Shown here piece by piece: positions 36,337 to 47,690 of a stretch of DNA of 64,000 bases. This DNA comes from Armillaria gallica. Taxonomy: Eukaryota > Basidiomycota > Agaricomycetes > Agaricales > Physalacriaceae. The translations under genes and the position numbers were made by a program. Under the pieces are notes generated by a model, which saw only the letters and a list, made by a program, of their open reading frames with translations, was not told the origin of the DNA and searched no databases. How positions within the stretch are numbered: position 1 is the stretch's first letter; each line of letters starts with the position of its first letter. Where the stretch lies: the NCBI GenBank assembly GCA_037576215.1, contig JBANDB010000007.1, forward strand, positions 4,247,001 to 4,311,000, given 5' to 3'.

Positions 36337-36720
36337 CGGGGTCGAAATAAGGTCTGGAGAGACGGGTAAAAGTTGAGAGTCGATAATCTGATGCATTCGA
36401 GGGTGGGACTGGAGTTATGGGAATCTAAGGTATTTCGGTCCATTTTTTGCGCCGTTTTGGTGGTTCTGGGTTATAAAAAGTCATTACTGTTAAGAACGAT
36501 ACAGTTTGGATTCACAAATACGGCGGAAACACGTCGTGATGATGGCAGCAAGTGAAAAAAAATCGACGCGTCTAAGAAGCACGTGATAGTTTTACGTAAC
36601 GAAATGACGGTGACACCAAGGCCCCCCACATAAACAACAGACTACATACACGCCGTCACTCCCTCTCTCCATAGGCGTGTATCGTCCGTCTGTCTACGAG
36701 AGACTAGGTCGGACACCCAA
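36337..36720. other. Rest of the insertion carrying the helicase fragment
   Basis: No recognised gene. Similarity to module 1 (AGCCAAAAA.CATACAACATGCG) resumes at about 36722. No clear terminal repeats of an element were found. Confidence 0.35.
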
Positions 36721-36774
36721 AAGCCAAAAAGCATACAACATGCGGCCTCTTTCTCTGAAGGAGCGTACATTGCG

Positions 36775-36830
36775 ATCCACTTGGTGATCCGCTACATAGA
36801 CGCGTCCTCGGTACGCCATCTGATCCTTAA
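36775..36830 (-). repeat. tRNA-like repeat remnant T9
   Basis: A deleted counterpart of T1: it shares GGTACGCCATC.GAT.CTTAAGAA and TTGGTGA.C, but the B-box centre is lost. It is recognisable only by comparison with 4627-4690. Confidence 0.45.
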
Positions 36831-37034
36831 GAAGGCACCTGCAGTGACATCTATCCTTCGCCAAGAGTTGCCGCGTTTGTGTAAACCCAGTTGCGGCGGC
36901 GCACCACAGAGTGTCGAATCAGCCAATGGATATCCAGGATGGTCGTCTGAAGCTCGAAAGGGAGTACAGATTCTGTGATGGACGTAGCATAACGTCGTGT
37001 ATAGAACACTTCAGCGGGTTTGATACAGAAGTAT

Positions 37035-38844
37035 AGGCATGCCGGAATTGAAAATGACCGGTCGGACCTCCGAGTATCAGAAAACACGCACAGAAAGAAG
37101 TTGGTGGTTCAAGGAGTGGCGAGTCGGGCATGCGGACCGGATAAACCCGGACTTCCTTGTCACTGACCTTGATCAACGTTTCACTGGCATCCGATTTCTT
37201 CAGCCTCCTACGGCGAGCCAACACAATCAACACTTGCTGTACTACTGCTACAATGCATGAAGGCCGTTCCATACTGTCCAATGACCCATAGAAGAAAATC
37301 CGACGCGTTCAAATTATTTTCCGAGCGAGTGCCACGTTCTTTCCGTTCTGCATCGTACGAAGCTGGAGATAATCTCGTACGAACGTCATCATTCTGATAA
37401 CTATGCTGTGTTCTTGACGTGTTTGTAGCTGCCCCTGTAGGGGCAATACCTTTATCCCTCCATACCACCTGTCCCTATCGCGGCTCAGCGCTCAGTCATC
37501 GTTGATGTTCGGGAACTTGATGGTGACGCGCCTGCCTGCGCGTTGTTTGGAATCTTGGCAATTTTGGGAACTCAGCTGCTTGCAAGGTTCATGTTGACGA
37601 CTCCGAAAGAAGTTCACGATCTTTTCGACAAACCTATGTTCCGCTCTTCTTTGTCAGACCGGTAGTGGGATACAACTATCGGCTGCTAGGACTGTTTTCG
37701 TCACAGGGTCGTTGACACTGGCAGTGCTATGCGTTGCTCGGCTTCCACAAACCCGCGTTCCTTCGCAAGATGTCCGTGGAATGGGATAAAGTGACCCTCG
37801 CCGCCGAAGAATCTACTCCAATATTTGCTTCGACCGCGTCCAACTTTTCCTGTTACCTTGTTGATTAAAATAAAGGAGAAATTCTGCAGCTGCGCAGGAA
37901 AGTGATACGGCGAAGGTGAGTACAATTCACTTCGACCGTGTTTGACACCTAACAAGACCTGACAATCATTCAAGATCCCGAAATACCTCAGTGCCATGTT
38001 CACAATATCTTTCTCTTCTCTTATGAGGTATGTATCGCTCTGACCTCAAAACACGCGAGATGGAACTGAGATCTCATTTTGCAGAGATGACCAACTTCTT
38101 CCACGCACGGCGGCATAAAACTTCATAGCACCTTGTCCGTGTAGTAATCAAACATCCGACGTCTTCCTTTCTTGTAATTGTTCTGTTTACACCACGAAAT
38201 CGAATCCCTTGATCAGCGTCTGTCTCATCTTGAGCGGTAACACGATATCGAGCTTTTTTGGTGGGTCATTCTAATCACTAAGTTAGATGACCCGGCAGCT
38301 GTGGTGTGCTCAAATTACTCACAAAAAGTCAAGAACAGTGGGCGGTTGTGGGGAAAACCGAATATCTTGAATGTGGGAGGGAATTCCCATTTTGTCAGCG
38401 ATCCCCCGATAGCTACCCATGGATTGGCGCTCGAAGTTAATGAAGAAGTCGCTGTCTATACATGGAGTTCCTCGGCACCTCCGCGACATGACCTTACTCG
38501 TGACCTCTTCGAGAGGGTATCAAGTGTGTGATCTTAGTTGATATCTAAATTGGTGCTAATCATCAGTTACGAAAGCATAGGCTTGCACCTGTTCTTCGCG
38601 TAATACCATCAAATTGCAGTACATATTGCTCGCGGAAAAAATGGAATGACACTGCCTTTAACAGCAGACCACCGGGGTAGCTGGCTTCGAGTCATGGCTA
38701 TGCAGTTTTCTTTTTCTCGGCAATGCATACAGCATCTTCTCATCAAAGTCGAAGCAATGATGCTGTAAGGCATGCATCCACCGCGTGGTGCTACATATGT
38801 ACTGCACCTTCTCTTCCACTGCACCTCCATCGTCGAGCATTGGG
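37035..38844 (+). repeat. NLR leader segment, copy 3 (R1 box at 37132-37150)
   Basis: This contains the box GCGGACCGGATAAACCCGG and the short open frame 37039-37260 (similar to 4930-5214 upstream of NLR1). An intron-like GTGAGTACAATTC lies near 37916, and the sequence just before NLR3 carries VYTWSSSAP.R.DLTRDLFE in one frame (about 38450-38515), as in copy 1. These look like decayed exons of an unknown gene plus the NLR promoter. Confidence 0.55.
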
Positions 38845-41800
38845 ATGGACAAACGGTGAGCCCTTTGATTACGGTTTCTAGAATCGCTTGTGCTCATGAA
38901 ATGGTAGATATCGCTTTCGCCGGATCAAAGGTACGGTCATTTCTACTTTCACATTCGTGGTCTATCCGCTAAGCGGCATTATAATCTAGCTATCGAAATA
39001 CTCAACCTACCTCCAGAATGGGATAAACGGTCGTATTATCTTAAGATCTTTGCGGGAAATGTCTACAAAAAGACCAAGACGTACAAGGTGAAGAAGAAAG
39101 ACCGCGGGACAACCTCGACACCCAGATGGACACTCGATCTTGATCTGTAAGAGCACCAACATACCATTTTAATCCTGGCTCATAGCATGTCCAGGAGAGA
39201 TATCAACGAATCTGAGACAATTGAAGTAGAAATATACTGCCGTCAGGACAAGGGAGAATATCGAAATCTTGGTTGTTCTGAGGCAATCATCCGAGATGTT
39301 CTGATCGGTGAAAACGACAGTAAGCACCTTCCATTCTTCGTCGTCAGTATCCAAAGTTTATGTGCTAGCTATCATCATACCCATGCGTAGCAAGCTTTGC
39401 TGTGCCAACGCCTCTATAAAGATCTTCCGGGGCGACGCCACAGACTATTCTCGAATCACTCAATCGGCAAGTGAGGACCAAGACATGTCGGCCGCACCCC
39501 AGGGCGGTCTATTGAATATTGCAGATGACGAAAGTCAGGATACCTCAGACTTGTCAGGTCTGCAACCCGAGGAAACCTCTGCGATGTCGGTAGAAGGTTA
39601 CTATGCGATTGCGGAGGAAGTCGTTGGGAAAACCGTCAAGCCTAATGAACCCTCGGAATGGATCTCCAGATTGGTCGATGGTTTCGATATCGTGAAGAGC
39701 GTGATTGATGCATTCACAAGCGTGAGCACGTTCCTTGCGGAAATTTTCTTCGTTCTAATTGAGCATTGCCAGGCACACCCCGCTGCCTCAATAGCATGGG
39801 GTGTTATTTCCCCTTGCGTTAGTGTAAGTACAAGCCTTATCGGAAGCAGGATGATCAGCTTACCACGCATTTTCGGATAGATTTTGAAGCAGCGGATAGA
39901 ACGGGATGACACTGTACTCCGACTGTACGAAGCCATGATCACGACCTACAAGGAAGCGAGCAACTACCGCCAGCTGTGGCAGGAAGAGCGGTTGCAACCG
40001 ATCTATAAAGTGTTGTTCCAGACTACGTCCGATTGCGGGATGTTCATCAAGAGATATACAAACAAAAACCGCATCAGTGTGTCCATCGTTCATTTCAAGA
40101 CAGTGATATCTAACACCTATTTCAGAGCGCTTACTCTTATGGAACATGACAGAGAATGCAGAAGAGTTCATTCAAGAGTTTTCGAATTTGCGCAACCAGT
40201 TGATATCGGGTGTAGCACTAGACACGCTTGTCGCGACATTGGGTGTCAGAGCCAATGTCGATATACTTGGTATGTCTCTTCGCATCAATCAAAAACGTGC
40301 TCTAAGCCCAATTTAAGTCACGGCAGCTACGAGGGAATTGCTTCGGCCACTAGGACACAAGCAGGAGCTTAGTCCCAAATCGACGTGTATGCTTGGTACA
40401 CGCAAGGAAACCATCCAGTACTTGCTGACTTGGATTACGGATTGCGACGACAGCGTCCTTTGGTGTAGTGGTCTGGCGGGGACGGGGAAAAGCTCACTTG
40501 TCGGCACCCTCCATAACCTTCTCTGCTTTCACATGAGTGGCCATAGTCGCCTTGCTGTTTTCATTCGTTACGACAGAACCTCGTACCGGGATTCGTCAGG
40601 ACTCATCACGTCCATTGCCTACTCTTTGGCCATGTTTGATCATCGCATAGGCAATGCCATCGCTCAAGCTTTGACTGCATCTCCTGCTGCAGCCAGATTG
40701 CCAGCATCCGAATCACGTACTCAGTTCCGAATCCTCGTGCAGGATCCATTAGAGACGATTCCGGAATTAGAAGATGAAGGGCCTTTGGTTGTCATCATTG
40801 ATGGTCTCGATGAAAGCGATGTGTCGACAGAGTTGCTGAAAGTGCTTGCGGATGGATTCGGGCCCGAACTGCTATTCATGCGGCTCATTATCTCGAGTCG
40901 GCCTGAGGAAAGGATTGCTCGGGTTTTCAAGAACCACCTGCATGTCCATCCCTATCCTTTAGATACCTCTTCAGATGAGGTTGAACAGGACATACAGTAC
41001 TTCATCCGGCAAAGGTTTGCCAGCATCGACGACGAGAGTGTCTGGGGCACGTACAATAAGGACGATGTTATCACTCGGCTGGCTGAGCGGGCGAGCGGGC
41101 TGTTCATATGGGCGGCCACAGTCTGTTTGTTCCTGTACGATTTCCCCAGTTCACAGAGACTCGAGGCGTTACTCGATATTACGACTCCAGCAGATGCAAT
41201 GGAGGCCCTGACAAGTCTATATCACACCGCGCTAGAGACTGTCGTGTCGGAAGTATATGGAAGGAAGGAAGATGTCCGACGATGCATTCGTGCAGTATTA
41301 GGCGCCCTGATTGTTCGCAAGGGCAACATGACAGTGCCTATGCTTCCCGAGCTTGTTCTGCAAGAAGGAGACCCTTCAGCGAAGCTCATCGTTGCCAGAT
41401 TAGGAAGTGTGGTACAAGAGAGATCCAACGGGAGCCTGGAGCTCATACACAAATCATTCGATGACTTTCTCCGGGATCAGGGCAGATGTAGTGATAGATG
41501 GTTCGTAGATGTCAAGGAGCATGAACAAAAGCTTGCTCGGCGATGTGTGTCATCCTTGATGTCGTTTTTCAAAAATCGGACGCCAACCAGAGTTCAACTT
41601 GAACCTGTTCTTTCAGACATCGATGTAGAGGGGACCATACAGGATCGCTACCGCTGTGTAATGCCGTTCCACATTGGAGATTACACTGTGAATGTTCTAC
41701 GGTGGCATCTTGATGCCTTTGTTGAGCTTGGGATCACCACATACCGTCCCTTGTTTGATCGTTACTTCTTGTCTTGGTTCGAAATAATGCTTGCATTTGG

Positions 41801-43478
41801 TTCTTCATTTCGGATTAATGAATGGCTCAAGGTCATTTCTGTGGTCAACGTAGGCTGTTCACGCTCTATATCCTGAATAAACACAGCCTCATTGTTACTT
41901 CTTTATAGGCGGAAGTTACAGATCAGAGCCTTCGCACATATGTTTACCATGCCTTCACATTCTGGGAACGTTTTACTCAATTGTCAATGGATCCAGTCAA
42001 TCCTGCACATGTGTACACCCATGCAATGACCATCTCGCCTTCTGCAAACTTTATCTGCAGAGACTGGGGGCAAAACAGTGGTGTTGATGCCCCTTTCGAT
42101 AAGGAGCGCCTGTTAGCTCTCACATCTTGCGATTTATCTCTTGATGAAACCCTCAAGGCTCAGAGTCATGGCGGTTTCAACTTCAGCTTTGAAAGTTTCT
42201 ACATGTTCCAAGGCTCCCGACACATCCAATCCGAGTTCATATTGCGGCCTATGAGCGATGAATTAAGATGCCGACTCGGAAAAATGTTCTCTCCTGGAGG
42301 ATCTGTCTTGTTTGATGTTGACACGGGGAGGATACTGGACCCATCACCTCCGTCGGTTCTATGCTTCCCCAATTCCCAATTACCCGCGGCAACCTCCTTC
42401 CACCTCTCCACTTCCCACAAATCATTTTATGCCAGTGTTCAGACCGTTAGGTTCATGTGGTGGCAAATTTGTCATGGGGACAAGTCCGAGTACTCCTTCA
42501 ATGGTACACAATATGAAATTATTGAAAGGCACGACGGCGACCCTCAAGATGCCATGATATCCAATGTTGACGACAACAATGATTTCGACAATAGAACTCA
42601 CAACAGTATAACACCACTATCCATGTTCATCTCCATCGCTAATACTCAGACTCCCTCCCACTGCGACAATTATCTGTTATGTCCAATTGGGTCAGATTGT
42701 GCTGTAGAACAATATGCACACGGATCAATCGTTGTTGATAAGCATTCGGGCTTGATGCTCAAAGTTGAGCCAGGCACTACTAGTTGCACGAAATGGATGA
42801 CCCTGGATGGCGGGGCAAATGGGGTCCATGTGTTCGCCGTCTTGGAGGATGGATCTAGGTTACTAGGATTGACAGGAGCTACGGGCAAGATATCGTTGCG
42901 AGAGTGGGAAACATCATTAGGTACTCTTTGCCGTGAGGCTCCTCGCATATATGGCAGGTCATAATCTTTTGTCATCCATGATAACACTGACAACCAGGAA
43001 CACAGATTACCCTGATTTCAAGTATGACCCTCATAAAGGTTTTAGCTGCCAAATATCGCCCGACGGCTCAAAGGTCATACTCTCCCACGGAGGGTGGCTC
43101 TCCCAGAGATACCTGTTAGGAATCATGCCTGGATCGAGTGTGGATATCACGGACCTCAAGGACATGGTAGGGAACTTGGCGTGGTTTCCTGACAGCAAAC
43201 GAATTGCCTACTTGCGATGTTGGCGATGTGATCATGAACAAAATCTTGACAGATGTCACGGTTGTGATCTTGTTGTTCATTGCCTTGCGAGCGGCCAGAT
43301 TACTACGATACACCGTTGGCACAATATGCGTTTTCCACCTTGCAAGGTCTTCATCACTCCTGACGGGGCCAGGGTGATTACCTACACACAACACCACCAC
43401 ATCACCTTTGGTTTCCCCCAATCGAGTGAAGGACTCGATCGGTCCGAATTCAGGACATGGGACGTTTCGGATTTATAG
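38845..43478 (+). CDS. NLR3: intact C2-like / NACHT / WD40-like propeller STAND protein
   Basis: Ten exons join in phase to 1387 residues: 38845-38855, 38908-38930, 38990-39146, 39195-39319, 39369-39823, 39881-40076, 40126-40269, 40327-41849, 41909-42957 and 42998-43478. The domain order is as in NLR1. The C2-like domain (YYLKIFAGNVYKK, LDLDL) covers residues ~10-105. The linker and helical region reach ~370. NACHT follows, with Walker A GLAGTGKSS, Walker B IIDGLDES and sensor IISSRPEE. The C-terminal ~500 residues carry propeller-like strands (SPDGSKV, FPDSKRIAY, TPDGARVI, TWDVSDL). No signal peptide or membrane segment is seen, so a cytosolic receptor is expected. Fungal STAND proteins oligomerise on ligand binding and trigger cell death or allorecognition. 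This is the only copy in the window with open frame, splice sites and ATPase motifs all intact. Start chosen by matching MDK in the other copies. Confidence 0.88.
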
Positions 43479-43895
43479 GATATCTGTCTGTATTGTAGGA
43501 TACATCTATGCCTCACTCGCGCTCCCTTGGCCGCCTGATTCCAACATTATTCAGCACCAACCTTTTCAAAATCGAAATACAAACAGTATAAAAGAAACAA
43601 CATGGCACCAGGTTCAAAAGTTCAACTGAACATCGTTCAACATTGCAACGTTGAGCGCTTGCTGAAGCCGAGGGCTCACTGTGCTTGTGACCACTATTCC
43701 TTGCGCGAAAGGAAAGAAGAAATGAAGGTGGTACGGTATTGCCAGTGAATATGTTGGACTTGAACGACGACTCTGCGTAAAATAATTCATCACGAAGAAT
43801 ATAGATAATACACCCAGGATCGCAGCGCCAAGCTCCAGCGGCATTACCATAATCACCGGAGATTAAACAGTGGTTGCTCTGCGTAGCGTGTAAGC
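43479..43895 (+). repeat. Segment between NLR3 and rps6 pseudogene 3
   Basis: Similar to 20862-21289. Probably NLR 3' untranslated region and spacer. No gene. Confidence 0.5.
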
Positions 43896-44510
43896 ACATG
43901 GAAACAAACGAGAAGGGGTAGAAGACGAACTTGCGGTGTGATGCTTTAATTGCAGGCCTGATTTTTTTAAGAGAGACGCTGAGAAGCTTTGAGAGAACTG
44001 AAAAGATGATTAACCAACGAGAAAGCTGAATGCTCACTCATACTCAGACTTCTGCTCCATCTGCGCTTAACGGAACGAAGGTGACGACGGCGCTGGAGAC
44101 GGATGCAAGGCGCGATTTTGAGAGCCTTTGTGTAGGACTTCGCGTTCTCCTTCTTCCTGGCGGACAACGTATTTGCAAACTCCATCTTCTTTGGACAAGT
44201 TGAGCATGTTTGTTGTCTGCTTAGCAACGAGGCGGGGAGGGTCGGCCAGGGATTTCTGATTTCGTATCAGTACAAGTAGAAAGGCGAAGGGAAAAATGTA
44301 CACACCTGTCTCTCTCTGCGCCACGATGACCAAATTCAACGAGGCCCACTATGCATCCACGGACAGACTTTCGCTTCCTCTCGCCCATCTGGCAAGTGCT
44401 TGTCGGCCAGCAGACAAACACGGCAGGGGAGGAGCACACTCTGTTCATCAAGAATCCTGTTTGTCGTTTCCTCCAGTAATCCGGAAGACATATCCCTTGA
44501 GCTTGTCAGG
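43896..44510 (-). pseudogene. rps6: rps6 pseudogene, copy 3
   Basis: This is the longest readable copy. On the minus strand: DKLKGYVFRITGGNDKQ near 44510-44460, GERKRKSVRGCIVG near 44385-44345, a retained intron, EIPG, NLSKEDGVCKYVVRQEE near 44200-44160, RLQRRRHLRSVKRRWSRS near 44110-44060, and a C-terminal exon with AIKASHR near 43960. A frameshift after NDKQ and another around EIPG prevent translation. Introns sit where the other copies have them. Position and orientation relative to the NLR are the same as in modules 1, 2 and 4. Confidence 0.82.
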
Positions 44511-45485
44511 AACGCTTTGACTTGGGGCATTGAAGGGATGGGGTATGAGTATCAGAGAGAAGTCGGTGGTTTATGGGAGAGGGGTGCGGACCGGATAAAC
44601 CTGGGCTTCCGTCTTTGCTTTTGCTTTCTCTGGCATTTCGTTTCCTGAGTCCTCGGCCTCAGCGCTCATATGGTAGCAGGTCATCCTCTGCTGTACGTTT
44701 ACTTGCATGAACCTCTTCAATGCCGTCGAAAGAATCGCAGAATGTATGCACGTTCAAATTTGCATTTCGAGCAAGAGTGAAGTTCTTTCCTCGCCGTACG
44801 GCACAGCGAGGGGCAGGATTCGAGACAATACTGTGCGAATGTGACACTGATAAATTTTATCTGTGAACGCGCATGCAGCCTCCTTTTCTGGCCCCGCACT
44901 AGAGTCAAGGACCCCATCCCCATCGCATTATAGCATTATCAGAATTGGTCAATGGTTGTTGGTGTCCGGCAACTTCCTCAGCCTGGTGATGCGCCATTGC
45001 GCCTGCCTACGCCTTTTGAAAATTTTGACGATTTCTGGAACGCAAGCTTGCCGGTGCTCGTGCTCCGTTTCAGCGAGCTGGTCAAGGTTTTCGCAGAAAT
45101 CCTAAAGTTTACGCTCTTTTCAAAAGAAATCTAGATTCCGCTCTCCTTTCGCAGACTAGTGGCGACATACAATGATCTACACAGGAAGGATAGTTTTCCT
45201 TGCGGAGTCATTGAAACGAACCGACGTTTCAGTGTCATGTCTTGCAGCTGCCGCGAACTTGCGTTCCTCCTGTTATTCAGGCGTTTCTCACTGCCTAGTT
45301 TTCTCTCTTCTACTCTTCATTAATGGCCTCGGCAGGGTGTCCGCAAACGATTTACATTTTCCGGAAGTGGAAGCCTGCATACTCTCGAAGAGGCCCAGGA
45401 ATCCACAAGAGGAAGGAGAATCTGTAAGGTTACCCTGGCGGATAAATGAACCGAACTAGAGTTGACATTGAAAAAAAAACTCACG
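44511..45485 (+). repeat. R1 segment upstream of rps6 pseudogene 3 (box at 44586-44604)
   Basis: This carries GCGGACCGGATAAACCTGG, differing by one base, and R1-like sequence as far as about 45350 (TTTCTCACTGCCTAGTTTTCTCTC...CTCTTCATTAATGGCCT). No NLR follows. Two plus-strand frames (44952-45134 and 45172-45459) are open but unrecognised. Confidence 0.5.
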
Positions 45486-45493
45486 GTCCAAGA

Positions 45494-45923
45494 TAGGGTT
45501 GCGCACGAAACCCTAGGTTTTGATACACTAGGGTTTCGGACCGGTAAGTTACCGGTTAGTTACTGGTAATTTACCTCTGCCCGCTGGAGGGGTTTCGTCG
45601 AGGTAACTTACCTGTCATGTGATGACATTCGAGCAGCGATATCAGTACTATATTCAATCCTATTGTAGTTATATTTTATTTACAGCCAAAAACATATCTC
45701 TGTAACAATTTTCGATGAATCGTACTTCAGGAGAAAGAAATTTGTGTAAAAGAATACAACGATGAAGATGCTGCGAAATTTTTGCAAATGACGGGCGTCG
45801 GGCATGTGATTATACACGTGATAGGGTAAGTAACGGTAAATTACCGTATCAAAACACCCCCCTTGGAGAGGGCTCGGTAAAAAACGGTACGTTACCCCCC
45901 TGGAGGTTTCGTGCGCAACCCTA
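45494..45923. mobile_element. 430-bp hAT-like MITE with 8-bp target duplication
   Basis: Perfect 19-bp terminal inverted repeats TAGGGTTGCGCACGAAACC lie at both ends. They are flanked by the direct 8-bp repeat GTCCAAGA at 45486-45493 and 45924-45931, the target-site length of hAT transposons. The interior is AT-rich and contains further inverted words around GGTAA.TTACC. It encodes nothing, so it would depend on a transposase from elsewhere. Confidence 0.9.
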
Positions 45924-45978
45924 GTCCAAGAGTTTACGTTGAATGTGGGAGGAAGTGACCCCTCCAAGTAAAAAGTGT

Positions 45979-46085
45979 CGTAACGCACGCCCTCCTATCC
46001 TTGGGAGGGCACGCGCTCCGATCTCTCTGGCTGGGAGTCGAACTCAGCCATCGCAGCCCACGCTTCGCCAATATGCCAACAGAGA
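45979..46085 (-). repeat. tRNA-like repeat copy T5 plus 3' hairpin
   Basis: The tRNA-like part is 46024-46085. TCTCTGT and CCAGAGA pair as an acceptor-like stem, the A box is TGGCATATTGG and the B box is GTTCGACTCC. The hairpin arms lie in 45979-46020 (ACGCACGCCCTCC with GGGAGGGCACGCG). It is the counterpart of T2 and keeps the full hairpin. Confidence 0.6.
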
Positions 46086-46429
46086 GTTGAGTACATATAA
46101 TGTCACTGGTCCCATATTGCCGTGCTGTTTCGTTTAGGTAAATGGATCCGCGACTGCGAAGTACATGCCGCCTCAGGAGTATGTATCTTGAATCATTGAC
46201 CCCAAAGTCATAGTCGCCTTCATTTGAAGAAAGCGCCGCATATTATTAGAAGACGGAAATGGAGAGGCTATTTGCATCACATGAGAAATCGACAGGTGTG
46301 AGGCCGAAGATGGAAATGAACCGCGAGGTTCAGAAAGGACCACTGGGTACGAGTGCTTGCCAGAAATTACAGGGATAGTCGGTCCTTCCCGAAGACCATA
46401 AGAAGCATGAAGCAAAAACTTCACAACAT

Positions 46430-46532
46430 ACACCCTGCCGTATTGAGCAGGACGTGTGTTGCAATCTCTCTCAGGGAATTGAACCCAGCTATGGGAAGCG
46501 ACGAGACCGCTTCCCCGATATACCATCAGAGA
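46430..46532 (-). repeat. tRNA-like repeat copy T6 plus 3' hairpin
   Basis: The tRNA-like part is 46466-46532, with A box TGGTATATCGG and B box GGTTCAATTCC. A perfect 8-bp middle stem GGGAAGCG/CGCTTCCC closes a 7-nt loop GTCTCGT. The acceptor pairing is weaker on the 3' side. Confidence 0.6.
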
Positions 46533-46950
46533 GTTGATGGCTGTCCTTCAACGGACTATTTCACAGCCGACCTACCATGTATGTAAGACCTTAGACACCG
46601 TCGAAAACGGGAGAGCGGAGCAGAAATAGAGGCTCGAGCCATGGAAGATTGCGGTCTAGAAATGAATCGGAGCAAGAAAAGAAGAACGAGGTTCGCTGAA
46701 TGAAAAAATAGGGTGCTTTGAGCTAACTGAACGCGAAACAAAAAGATGAAACGTACTCACCCAGAGCTACATGTCAATACCTCTTGAGAGAAGTAAATGT
46801 GTGGAACCCGAGCCGGTTCCGCTTGAGGCGAGAATTGGTTATAGAGATTTGTCGTGTTGATGTCGAAGGGATAGAAGAGTAAGTTGACTTTAAAATGGGA
46901 CGTCGAGCCAAGAACAGAATAGAAAATGATTCGCCCTGGACAAACAATGC

Positions 46951-47060
46951 GCAACACGCGCCCTCCCTTAAGGGAGGACGCGCGCTGCGATCCCTCTTGC
47001 TGGGAGTCGAACCTAGCTCGCGGAGCGAATGACACACGTCACGGATATGCCAATAGAGAG
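46951..47060 (-). repeat. tRNA-like repeat copy T7 plus near-perfect 3' hairpin
   Basis: The tRNA-like part is 46994-47060 with B box GGTTCGACTCC. The adjacent 40-bp inverted repeat (46951-46990) is centred on CCTCCCTTAAGGGAGG and extends with CGCGC on both sides, the strongest of the family. Confidence 0.62.
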
Positions 47061-47690
47061 CTGACAGGATGAGGCTTCGCTGGCGGTAAGATGCCGTCGT
47101 TTACGTGAATGAGCAAGCTCATGTACGCTGTGTCCCATGCCCAGGGTGTGCAATCGAGTCGATGCGGAAGAGTGATGGAGAGTGGAAACAGTCGCTAAAA
47201 AGATAGTCCACAATGGTGGCCCGCCCCAACAGCGAGGGTTCATTGATATAGTGAAGAGAATCTCCGAAGAGAATGTGGATGTAGCAGTGTCGAACGTTAG
47301 CCGGGGACGTCGTCGATGCCAACTGGTAGTCTTGCACGGCCAACTGGAGACAGGGACGGAGAGCGATGTGACGTTGCGAAGCATGCACAGAAGAATGCGG
47401 CGACAAGGAATAAAGGCGATCTGTGGTGTCTGAGGCCTTGAGGCTTGGTGAAGTTTTTATGGAATGCACGATACGGTCCGTTTCCATGGGCTACTCTCAG
47501 ACAACGCTCGATCAGGTCCTGGAAGAGCGATTCCGATAGAGGTGGCGTCAGAGTAGGCGCCTGTTCTTTCGCTCCCTGCGCACCAGTCACCGCTGGTGGG
47601 TCCAACTGCGAGGTAGCACTGAGTCTTCTTGCTCCTCCTCCTCCTCCAGCCCTTTAAATACTGCATGCGAATCCATGGGTGGGTAGAAAT

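Larger units (their letters stand above)
46130..47690. repeat. Duplicated inter-module spacer, copy B (left part)
   Basis: This matches 21950-23553 throughout and supplies the unoccupied target of the Plavaka element at 47671-47697 (CATGGGTGGGTAGAAATTTTG versus the split site at 23553/29393). It contains T6 and T7. Partly conserved minus-strand frames (DYQLAS) at 47119-47487 are unrecognised and broken. Confidence 0.7.
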
